Source: an uncultured Lachnospiraceae bacterium (GTDB taxonomy: Bacteria > Bacillota > Clostridia > Lachnospirales > Lachnospiraceae). From it: a DNA stretch of 25,377 nt. The notes under the pieces were generated by a model. It was not told where the DNA came from, ran no database searches, and saw nothing but the letters and a program-made list of their open reading frames with translations. How positions within the stretch are numbered: position 1 is the stretch's first letter; every line of letters begins with the position of its first letter. Position numbers and translations under genes: made by a program. The DNA is taken from NCBI GenBank assembly GCA_910577445.1, contig CAJTMZ010000056.1:1222-26598 (forward strand), given 5' to 3'. Shown here piece by piece: positions 1 to 6,462 of this stretch.

Positions 1-814
1 AAGCTCCCAGCCGGATTCCCGCTGCCTGGGCTTCCTGCATGTTGTATCTGGCCGTGGGGTCTTCAAAGATTTCACCTGTGGATTTTGCCCGGTAGCCCAC
101 CCGGACCATGGCAAACTCCACGCCGGACTCCTTCACCTTTTTCCAGTCGATGGTTCCCTGGTACTTGGAAACGTCTATTCCCGTGGTAATTCCTTCCGTT
201 TCCCCGTCAAAGCGGGGCGCTACCGTCACCGCCGCGCCGCTTCCTTCGTTGCCTGCCGCACCGGAGCCCTGAGGGTCCTGCTCATCGTCAAGCGCGCCCA
301 CTGTGATTTCCGTCTGCCCCATTGCTGCCAAAGAGCCGGACGCCTCCGGCGAGGGGGAATCGTTCTCCTCATCTTTGTTTTCCAGCATATCCCGGCTGTT
401 TTCGTCTCCCGAAACGCCGTCCGTCTCCCCACCGTCTTCTGCTTCCTTATTCCCGTCGGCTTCCTCCTTAATTTCTTCTGTGATATCTTCCCGATTCATA
501 CGGGCTTCCACGGCCTTTCGCTCATTTCTGCCGTTTCTCAGATACGTGGCGAACAGGATAATGATTACCGCCAAAACCAGAATAGTCACTGCCGCACCGC
601 CAATGATAAGCTTTTTATTGCCGGAACCAAAATCCGTCCTCCAGCTTTCATCTTCCTCGTCGTCCCAGCCGTTTTCATCCTCCCATTCTCCGTCTTCTTC
701 AGCAAAATCATCCCTGTCTTTGTACTTTACGTCGTCCGGCTCCTCATCCAAATCCAGTTCGTCCTCAAATTCCGGCTCCCGGTAAGAGGGACGTCTGTCT
801 TTATTTCTTCTCAT
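1..814 (-). CDS. Membrane-anchored GH25 muramidase (lysozyme-like), C-terminus cut by window edge
   Basis: The 271 visible residues show three parts. Residues 1-65 are very acidic and presumably cytoplasmic. Residues about 69-91 form one hydrophobic helix (KKLIIGGAAVTILVLAVIII). An acidic, low-complexity extracellular linker runs to about 205. From residue 210 the start of a GH25 domain is clear: TTGIDVSKYQGTIDWKKV, then GVEFAMVRVGYRA. D214 matches the first conserved Asp of this family, which cleaves the muramic acid-glucosamine bond of peptidoglycan. The catalytic DxE strand lies beyond the window, so activity cannot be judged. The type II topology implies an enzyme tethered outside the membrane and acting on the wall. 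Starts at 841 and 847 are in frame; 814 was preferred because GAGGA lies 12 nt upstream, but a 9- or 11-residue extension is possible. Its own promoter lies at 882-910. Confidence 0.85.
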   Translation of the reverse strand, partial: MRRNKDRRPSYREPEFEDELDLDEEPDDVKYKDRDDFAEEDGEWEDENGWDDEEDESWRTDFGSGNKKLIIGGAAVTILVLAVIIILFATYLRNGRNERKAVEARMNREDITEEIKEEADGNKEAEDGGETDGVSGDENSRDMLENKDEENDSPSPEASGSLAAMGQTEITVGALDDEQDPQGSGAAGNEGSGAAVTVAPRFDGETEGITTGIDVSKYQGTIDWKKVKESGVEFAMVRVGYRAKSTGEIFEDPTARYNMQEAQAAGIRLGA

Positions 815-881
815 TTCTTCTTTTTTCCTCGGTTCTTTCATTTGCATTTTTCCGTGGGCAGACTAATTTCATTTATTAATT

Positions 882-910
882 ATTATAGGGAAACATTGCA
901 AAATTAGCAA
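882..910 (-). promoter_or_regulatory. Sigma-A-type promoter for the GH25 gene
   Basis: On the minus strand, TTGCTA (905-910) is followed by a 17-nt spacer and a perfect TATAAT (882-887). The predicted transcript starts near 875, giving a leader of about 30-60 nt depending on the start codon. The -35 box overlaps the T-tract of the preceding terminator. Confidence 0.7.
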
Positions 911-954
911 TAAAAATCACCTGATTCCCAAAATATATCACTGGAAATCAGGTG
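909..954 (-). terminator. Intrinsic terminator after the AAA-ATPase gene
   Basis: On the minus strand, CACCTGATTTCC (943-954) pairs with GGGAATCAGGTG (918-929). This makes a 12-bp stem with one U-G pair and a 13-nt loop, followed by ATTTTTATT. It ends the acetyltransferase/ATPase unit just before the GH25 promoter. Confidence 0.75.
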
Positions 955-1001
955 GCTGCATTTACAGACCGCCGGCTTTGGCGTTCCTTATAACCTGCCG
1001 G

Positions 1002-2567
1002 TCAGCACAATTCACTGATTACACAGCTATGTAGTTTGCTTTTACTGTCTTTATTGTAACTGATGCCCACAAGCAGTATCCTGCCTCCATAGCCCGAAAG
1101 AGCTCCGGCATAGCGCCTGTCCTTAATCTGTTCGATTGCCGCGTCCGCTGTTTTATTATACTTTAATTCAACTACAAGTGCCGGTTTATTTGTATAGGGC
1201 AAAGGCAGAAAAACAATATCGGCAAATCCTTTTCCCGCAGGCATTTCCCTGATAATTCTGTAATCTTTTCTTGCGCTGTAATAGGCAAGGCCAATAGCGC
1301 ATCCAAGGGAGTTCTCGTCATTGTAGGTCAATATGGAAGCCACTTCCGAATGGGCCTTATCCAGCGCCCTTGCCACAGCTTTTTCGTCCCCATTTAACGT
1401 GTCTTCCAGAAGCTTTTCGGACGCTTTCAAAATGCGCATCACCTCTGCCCAGCCGCCTACGCTCATGGCGTTCTCAAATTCTTCTACAATTTCTTTGTTT
1501 GGAATAAAGACTTTCTTTTCCCGGGCATCATATCCAAGATATCCCAGATGGATTAGGAGTGTCAGCACGTCATCCTTTGTTTTAAAGGTACGCATATCAT
1601 TCTGGAAGCTGCGGGTATTTACCTGAACGGCTTCCCCGCCCAGCATCAGCACAACCGCCTCCTTAAGCCCGTCGAAATCCATATCCATATAAATTTTAAG
1701 CGCTTCGTAGGTTTCCGTAGACGTCCAATAATTTGAAAAACGGTGCCGCCGCATTGCCTCCACTACCGATTTGGGATTATAGATGTGCTTATACCCTGTT
1801 AATTCGTATCCGTCATACCAGTTTTTCGTCTGGAAAAAATCCATATCAAACCGCTCGCACAGCCCTTTTACTTCCGCTTCCGTAAAACCGGTATATTCCT
1901 CAAAAATACTCTGGTCCGTCATGGAATACTCGGCAAACATGTTAAGCGCGGAGTGTACACCGTACTTTTTAACCGGAAGAATCCCCGTCATGTAGGCAAG
2001 GGCCACATAGGGCTGGTCCTTCAGAAGATTGCGCAGGAAATCAAGGTACTGCCTCTCCTCCGTTTCCTGCCTTTCCCGCATCATACAGTCCCACTCGTCA
2101 ATCAGAAAAATAAACGACTTCTCTGTTTCAGCGTAAATCTGCTCCAGTGCCGCGGCAAGACTCGTCTCGCGCTCCGGAAACAGATTCCCGTATTCCTTCC
2201 TGATATCCGCAAGAACGACCTGTTCAAGATATTCCGTCACTTCCCGGTCCTTTGCCCTTATAAAAAACTGCTGCATATTCAGGAAAATCACATCATATTT
2301 ATTCAGATGTTCCGGAAAACTTTCATTTTCTTCTATTTCATATCCCTTAAATAAATCCGCCGAGTCGCAGCCGCGGCTGTAATAAGCGGCAAGCATCTCA
2401 ATCGTCATGGATTTTCCGAAACGCCGGGGTCTGCTGACACAGACATATTTTTCCCTTGTATTAATAAACTCGTTTGTATGGGCTATCAGATTTGTTTTAT
2501 CCACATATATTTTTGAACGTGTCGATTCCCAAAAAGCTTTGTTTTTAGGGTTCAGATAAATTCCCAT
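1002..2567 (-). CDS. AAA-ATPase-like protein with C-terminal PD-(D/E)XK nuclease-like domain
   Basis: This 521-residue protein has the two-part layout of the AAA-ATPase_like/PDDEXK_9 family, which is common in gut Clostridia and Bacteroidetes and has no settled function. The N-terminus starts MGIYLNPKNKAFWES. A P-loop-like SRPRRFGKSMT lies at 45-55 and a Walker B FIFLIDEWD at 152-160. The C-terminal part carries D450 (GFADIVFL) and E467-L-K469 (LVVELKY), the spacing expected of a PD-(D/E)XK core, so the nuclease residues look intact. I start it at ATG 2567 because AGAGG lies 8 nt upstream; a GTG at 2576 is in frame but has no spacing from that Shine-Dalgarno. It begins 12 nt after the acetyltransferase stop, so the two are probably co-transcribed. 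Biological role is unknown; a defence or mobile-element role is only speculation. Confidence 0.85.
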   Translation of the reverse strand: MGIYLNPKNKAFWESTRSKIYVDKTNLIAHTNEFINTREKYVCVSRPRRFGKSMTIEMLAAYYSRGCDSADLFKGYEIEENESFPEHLNKYDVIFLNMQQFFIRAKDREVTEYLEQVVLADIRKEYGNLFPERETSLAAALEQIYAETEKSFIFLIDEWDCMMRERQETEERQYLDFLRNLLKDQPYVALAYMTGILPVKKYGVHSALNMFAEYSMTDQSIFEEYTGFTEAEVKGLCERFDMDFFQTKNWYDGYELTGYKHIYNPKSVVEAMRRHRFSNYWTSTETYEALKIYMDMDFDGLKEAVVLMLGGEAVQVNTRSFQNDMRTFKTKDDVLTLLIHLGYLGYDAREKKVFIPNKEIVEEFENAMSVGGWAEVMRILKASEKLLEDTLNGDEKAVARALDKAHSEVASILTYNDENSLGCAIGLAYYSARKDYRIIREMPAGKGFADIVFLPLPYTNKPALVVELKYNKTADAAIEQIKDRRYAGALSGYGGRILLVGISYNKDSKSKLHSCVISELC

Positions 2568-2579
2568 ACCCTGCACCTC

Positions 2580-3179
2580 TCACTGCCCATTCTCCCGCAC
2601 CACCCGGCAGGGACTGCCAAAAGCGATAACATTCCCCGGAATATCTCTGGTGACCACGCTCCCCGCGCCGATTACCACATTGTCGCCGATGGTCACGCCG
2701 GGCATGATAATGGCGCCTCCCCCAATCCATACATTCTTTCCGATGATTACGGGCGCCGTCCGGGTTTTGCAAAATTCAAAGGAACCGTCCTCTTTCGGCT
2801 CGCCGAATCTGTCGAAGGCATTTGTGGGATGAAACGCGGTATATATCTGAACGTTCGGGGCGATTAACGCGTTATCCCCGATGACAATTTTATTGTCGTC
2901 GAGAAAGGTACAGTTCATATTTACTTCGCAGTTGTTCCCGAAATAAATGTTGTTGCCGTAGTCCGCAAAAAAAGGCGCGGTAATCCACAGATTTTTTCCG
3001 CTTCCCCCTAAAAGTTCCTTTAAGATGCGCCCCTTTTCTTCCGCGTCGGCGGAATCCGTCCGGTTATAATCCCTGATTAAATCCTTTGCTTTATGCCATT
3101 GCTTCAGCAGCTCCTCATCTCCGCAGTCATAGAGCTCTCCTGCCAGCATTTTCTCTCTCTCCGTCATCTTTATAACCAT
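2580..3179 (-). CDS. Sugar O-acetyltransferase, maltose acetyltransferase (Maa/NodL/LacA) type
   Basis: A 199-residue left-handed beta-helix acyltransferase. It has the Maa-family N-terminal helix (TEREKMLAGELYD, 6-18), hexapeptide repeats through about 75-190, and the catalytic histidine H117 in YTAFHP. The C-terminal half has the usual IIGKNVWIGGGAIIMPGVTI and GAGSVVTRDIPG strings. The family transfers acetyl from acetyl-CoA to sugars such as maltose, glucose or galactosides in the cytoplasm; the substrate cannot be read here. The start is ambiguous. TTG 3191, ATG 3179 and ATG 3167 are in frame, and the AGGAG lies 1 nt from ATG 3179 and 13 nt from ATG 3167. The family N-terminus fits 3167 or 3179. 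It is first in a unit with the AAA-ATPase gene and has its own promoter at 3203-3231. Confidence 0.88.
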   Translation of the reverse strand: MVIKMTEREKMLAGELYDCGDEELLKQWHKAKDLIRDYNRTDSADAEEKGRILKELLGGSGKNLWITAPFFADYGNNIYFGNNCEVNMNCTFLDDNKIVIGDNALIAPNVQIYTAFHPTNAFDRFGEPKEDGSFEFCKTRTAPVIIGKNVWIGGGAIIMPGVTIGDNVVIGAGSVVTRDIPGNVIAFGSPCRVVRENGQ

Positions 3180-3202
3180 GCTCCTTTCCAAATCTTGTTT
3201 CT

Positions 3203-3231
3203 ATTATACCCCGCCGGAAAGAAGCGGGCAA
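3203..3231 (-). promoter_or_regulatory. Promoter for the acetyltransferase/AAA-ATPase unit
   Basis: On the minus strand, TTGCCC (3226-3231), a 17-nt spacer and TATAAT (3203-3208). Its hexamers and spacing are identical to those of the divergent kinase promoter 60 bp away. Confidence 0.75.
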
Positions 3232-3291
3232 CCTCGAATCTTTTGCGGGCTTTTTTAACAGTTCCTTAACGCCCCTTTCCCAATGAAAAAA

Positions 3292-3320
3292 TTGCCCTGT
3301 TTCCCTCTAAAGGTTATAAT
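3292..3320 (+). promoter_or_regulatory. Promoter for the KdpD/KdpE-like pair
   Basis: TTGCCC (3292-3297), a 17-nt spacer and TATAAT (3315-3320). Transcription should start near 3327, leaving a leader of only about 20 nt that contains AAGGA (3330-3334). Confidence 0.75.
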
Positions 3321-3346
3321 ATAGAAAAAAAGGACATCCTGATAAA

Positions 3347-4444
3347 ATGAATCTGACGACATCGACTTTTAAACATAAAACACCGGAAACCTTTATCGGC
3401 AATGCCCTGCTCACGGTACTGATTCTTGTGGCGGCCACCGTCATTGCCTTTTGGTTTTTTCATATCGTTCCCGAAAACCCGGCCAACATCGCGCTGGTTT
3501 ATATCATCGCGCTGGTATTAACCGCCCGCTTTACCAGCGGCTACATTTACGGCATCGCCGCTTCTCTTGCCAGTGTGGTGGGCATCAACTATCTGTTTAC
3601 CTATCCCTATTTCCAGGTGAATTTCACACTCTCCGGCTATCCCGTAACGTTTGTGTTCACCCTGATAATTTCTCTCATGGTGAGCACCATGACCACCCGG
3701 ATTAAGGAGCAGGCCGACGCTCTGGTGGAACACGAAAAGCTCCTGATGGACGCGGAAAAAGAAAAAATGCGCGCCAATCTGCTGCGCTCCGTCTCCCACG
3801 ATTTGCGCACGCCGCTTACCGGCATAATCGGAAGCAGCTCCGCCTATATCGACAATCACAGAGAGCTTGGGGAGGCGGAAAAGCTGGAACTGGTGAGCCA
3901 TATACGGGAGGATTCCAACTGGCTTCTCAATATGGTGGAAAATCTTTTGTCCGTCACCAGAATCAACCAAAATTCCATGAAAATTGCCACCTCCATGGAA
4001 TCCGTGGAGGAAGTGGTGGCGGAGGCAATCGCCCGTTTCTATAAAAGATTTCCCAATGCGGACGTAAAGGTGCAGGTGCCGGAAGAATTTCTGATGATAC
4101 CCATGGACGCCATGCTGATTGAGCAGGTCATCATCAATCTGCTGGAAAACGCACTTGTCCATTCCCGCAGCTCTCTCCCGGCGGAGCTTACCGTTATCCA
4201 TGAGGAAAAGCAGGTTGCTTTCCACATCAGGGATTACGGAATCGGCATTTCTCCCGACAGGCTGGAAACGATTTTCGACGGCTCCAGCTACCGTCCCGAA
4301 ACCAGCACGGACGGCCACAAGGGCATGGGAATCGGGCTTTCCATCTGCAAAACCATTATTACCGCCCATAACGGAGCAATTACCGCAAAAAATCACAAGA
4401 CCGGGTGCCAGTTTACGTTTACGCTTCCCGAATCAAATATCTGA
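3347..4444 (+). CDS. KdpD-like sensor histidine kinase (DUF4118 + HisKA + HATPase), short form
   Basis: This 365-residue membrane kinase matches the C-terminal half of KdpD. Four hydrophobic segments (about 16-38, 45-62, 66-85 and 98-114) form the DUF4118 region. They are followed by a coiled linker and HisKA with phospho-acceptor H151 (SVSHDLRTPLTG). The ATPase domain has its N-box at N264/N268 (IINLLENALVHS), G1 at 296-300 (DYGIG) and G2 at 326-331 (GMGIGL). The roughly 500-residue cytoplasmic KdpD/USP sensor module of classical KdpD is absent, so the K+/c-di-AMP input of full-length enzymes may be missing. It reads divergently from the acetyltransferase and precedes its regulator by 36 nt. 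No kdpFABC or Trk genes lie within the window, so its target is open. Confidence 0.9.
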   Translation: MNLTTSTFKHKTPETFIGNALLTVLILVAATVIAFWFFHIVPENPANIALVYIIALVLTARFTSGYIYGIAASLASVVGINYLFTYPYFQVNFTLSGYPVTFVFTLIISLMVSTMTTRIKEQADALVEHEKLLMDAEKEKMRANLLRSVSHDLRTPLTGIIGSSSAYIDNHRELGEAEKLELVSHIREDSNWLLNMVENLLSVTRINQNSMKIATSMESVEEVVAEAIARFYKRFPNADVKVQVPEEFLMIPMDAMLIEQVIINLLENALVHSRSSLPAELTVIHEEKQVAFHIRDYGIGISPDRLETIFDGSSYRPETSTDGHKGMGIGLSICKTIITAHNGAITAKNHKTGCQFTFTLPESNI

Positions 4445-4480
4445 CGCCGTGCAGGCTTTTGGGCAGAAAGGTAAAATAAC

Positions 4481-5194
4481 ATGACAAAAGACTCTTTTAC
4501 AAACAGCATTCTCTTAATCGAGGACGAGGAAAATATCCGCTCCTTTATATTTACCGCATTGAAAAACCAGAGCTATAAGGTCACGGCTTCTGCCAGCGGG
4601 GCCGAGGGCCTACATCTGGCCGCCTCATTGTGTCCCGATATCATCCTGCTTGATTTGGGACTGCCCGATATGGACGGCATGGAGGTCATAAAAAAGCTGC
4701 GCTCCTGGACGGCAATCCCCATCATTGTGATTTCCGCCCGCACAAATGAGCACGAAAAGGCCAGAGCTCTTGACCAGGGCGCGGACGACTATATCACAAA
4801 GCCTTTCGGCACGGTGGAACTTCTTGCCCGAATCCGCACCTCTCTGCGGCACAGCAGGCAGATGCAGGACATGTCCTCCATCCATCAAAAGCCCTATCAC
4901 TACAAAAATCTTACCATCAATTTTGAAAATCATGTGGTGACACTAAACAATGAAATCATTCACCTGACGCAGATTGAGTATAAGCTTCTGACGCTTCTCG
5001 CCAGAAACTCGGGCAAGGTGCTGACCTATACTTTCATTATGGAAAAAATCTGGGGTCCCTACACCGACAACAACAACCAGATTCTGCGGGTAAATATGGC
5101 GAACATCCGAAGAAAAATCGAAAAAAATCCGGCCACGCCGGAATATGTTTTTACGGAAATCGGCATCGGATACCGAATGGCGGAGGGGGACTGA
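4481..5194 (+). CDS. KdpE-like OmpR/PhoB-family response regulator
   Basis: The 237 residues make a receiver plus a winged-helix DNA-binding domain. The receiver has the acidic pocket E14/D15, phospho-acceptor D58 (IILLDLGLPDMDG), the S85 position (VISA) and K107 (DDYITKPFG). From about 140 to 234 the trans_reg_C domain follows, with LTQIEYKLLTLLARNSGKVLT and a C-terminal IGIGYRM hairpin. It should be phosphorylated by the kinase encoded immediately upstream and then bind target promoters. AAAGG lies 9 nt before the ATG. Transcription ends at the strong hairpin at 5236-5262. Confidence 0.92.
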   Translation: MTKDSFTNSILLIEDEENIRSFIFTALKNQSYKVTASASGAEGLHLAASLCPDIILLDLGLPDMDGMEVIKKLRSWTAIPIIVISARTNEHEKARALDQGADDYITKPFGTVELLARIRTSLRHSRQMQDMSSIHQKPYHYKNLTINFENHVVTLNNEIIHLTQIEYKLLTLLARNSGKVLTYTFIMEKIWGPYTDNNNQILRVNMANIRRKIEKNPATPEYVFTEIGIGYRMAEGD

Positions 5195-5232
5195 AAACTC
5201 CTTCTTTCCCCGGTTTTTAAGAAATGCTGGCG

Positions 5233-5262
5233 AAAAAAGGGGGGCAGCCCCCCTTTCATTTT
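5233..5262. terminator. Bidirectional intrinsic terminator between converging genes
   Basis: A perfect 9-bp stem, AAAGGGGGG (5236-5244) and CCCCCCTTT (5248-5256), with a 3-nt loop. On the plus strand it is followed by CATTTTTT; on the minus strand by a six-T run (5233-5238). It can therefore end both the regulator gene and the converging dehydrogenase gene. Confidence 0.9.
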
Positions 5263-5269
5263 TTAAAAT

Positions 5270-6307
5270 TTATTTTTCGGGAATGACAATGTACTTTCCC
5301 TCTGCCCGCATTCCCGGATTGCCAAGAACATCGGCAAGCCCGGACAGGCCGATGGTTTTGCACACCATGCTTTCCACGTCAATGCGGCCTTTGTCAATCA
5401 ACTCAAGCGCCCTTGCCTGCGTCAGCGGGTTGATGTAGGACGCCTTCAGGGTAAGCTCTTTTCTGAAAATATCGTAAGGCTTCACCGCAATCTGCTCCTC
5501 CGGCTTTGTCAGGCCGAACATCATAACCGTCCCCTTATTGCCCGCCAAATCTATGGCCTGCTCCATGGTTGACGTTCGTCCGGCGCACTCAATCACCGTT
5601 TGCACCCAGTTCATACCTGCCTCATGCAGTTTTGCCTTCACATCCTCGTTCAGAGGGTCGATACAGATATCCGCGCCCAATTTTTTCCCCATGGCGCGCT
5701 TTTTCTCCACCGGCTCTAAAAGCGCTGTCTGCGCTGCGCCGGCCAGCTTTGCAAGCTGAAGCATCAAAAGCCCTATCATGCCGCCGCCGATGATTACCAC
5801 CTGATGCCCCGGCCTTAAATTGCACATATCGATTCCATGGAGGCAGCAGGCAACGGGTTCCGCCATGGCCCCCTGCTCAAAACTGGTATTTTCGCCCAGA
5901 CGGTATACCTGGCTTTCCTTTACCACGCAGTATTCTGCAAATCCGCCGTTTACCGTGGTGCCGTATCCTATCATATTTCCGCAGAAATGAACTTCTCCGC
6001 TTCTGCAGTAATCGCACGAGCCGCAGTAGCAGTTGGGGTCAATGCACACCCTGTCCCCTTCCCGGAAATTCGTCACTTCGCTGCCGGTCTTTGCGACAAC
6101 GCCGGAAAACTCGTGTCCCAAAATCGTGGGCGGCGTCACCTCCGCCGCTCCCTTGTCCCCCTCATAAATATGTACGTCGGTACCGCAGATGCCGCAGGCT
6201 TTTACCTGAATCAGCACTTCCTTCGGGCCGGGCTGCGGCGCCGGTGTTTCCTCTACCCTTAAATCATGTTTGCCGTAAAAATATGCACTTTTCAATTTTT
6301 TAACCAT
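5270..6307 (-). CDS. Zinc-dependent medium-chain dehydrogenase, sorbitol/threonine dehydrogenase type
   Basis: A 345-residue cytoplasmic MDR-family enzyme. Catalytic zinc ligands appear as C41 (GICGTD), H65-E66 (LGHEFSG) and E150 (MAEPVACC). The structural-zinc lobe is complete with C95, C98, C101 and C109. The Rossmann glycine motif is GGGMIG at 174-179. The family oxidises secondary alcohols of sugars, polyols or amino acids with NAD(P)+; the substrate cannot be assigned. ATG 6307 was chosen as start, although AAGGAG ends only 1 nt upstream. A TTG four codons downstream (KSAYFYGK), 12 nt from the same site, is the alternative and fits the usual family N-terminus. It follows the helicase gene with no visible terminator but has its own promoter and a roughly 100-nt leader. 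Confidence 0.9.
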   Translation of the reverse strand: MVKKLKSAYFYGKHDLRVEETPAPQPGPKEVLIQVKACGICGTDVHIYEGDKGAAEVTPPTILGHEFSGVVAKTGSEVTNFREGDRVCIDPNCYCGSCDYCRSGEVHFCGNMIGYGTTVNGGFAEYCVVKESQVYRLGENTSFEQGAMAEPVACCLHGIDMCNLRPGHQVVIIGGGMIGLLMLQLAKLAGAAQTALLEPVEKKRAMGKKLGADICIDPLNEDVKAKLHEAGMNWVQTVIECAGRTSTMEQAIDLAGNKGTVMMFGLTKPEEQIAVKPYDIFRKELTLKASYINPLTQARALELIDKGRIDVESMVCKTIGLSGLADVLGNPGMRAEGKYIVIPEK

Positions 6308-6316
6308 GCTCCTTTC

Positions 6317-6334
6317 CAAAGCCCGGAGGCTTTG
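6317..6334 (-). promoter_or_regulatory. Hairpin directly upstream of the dehydrogenase ribosome binding site
   Basis: On the minus strand, CAAAGCC (6328-6334) and GGCTTTG (6317-6323) form a perfect 7-bp stem with a TCCG loop. The stem ends beside GGAAAGGAG. No T-run follows, so it is not a terminator; an effect on translation is possible but unproven. Confidence 0.4.
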
Positions 6335-6416
6335 CGCACAGCACAAATTTCCGGATTGAAAATTTTAATTTTCAGTCTTTCCCTCATTTCTGCGCTGCTT
6401 TTTCTCTGGTAAATAT

Positions 6417-6445
6417 AGTATAGCATTCCCCTGCCCGCTTTTCAA
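6417..6445 (-). promoter_or_regulatory. Promoter for the dehydrogenase gene
   Basis: On the minus strand, TTGAAA (6440-6445), a 17-nt spacer and TATACT (6417-6422), lying just past the stop codon of the helicase gene. Confidence 0.65.
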
Positions 6446-6462
6446 TTTAAAATCCGTTCTCC

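Noticed and set aside
303..785. Plus-strand serine-rich open frame of 160 codons
   Set aside because: It is the antisense image of the acidic, Glu/Asp-rich segment of the GH25 gene, which has clear domain evidence, a promoter and a ribosome binding site on the minus strand.
3518..4396. Minus-strand 292-codon open frame
   Set aside because: It lies wholly antisense to the KdpD-like kinase, shows no recognisable motif and has no ribosome binding site.
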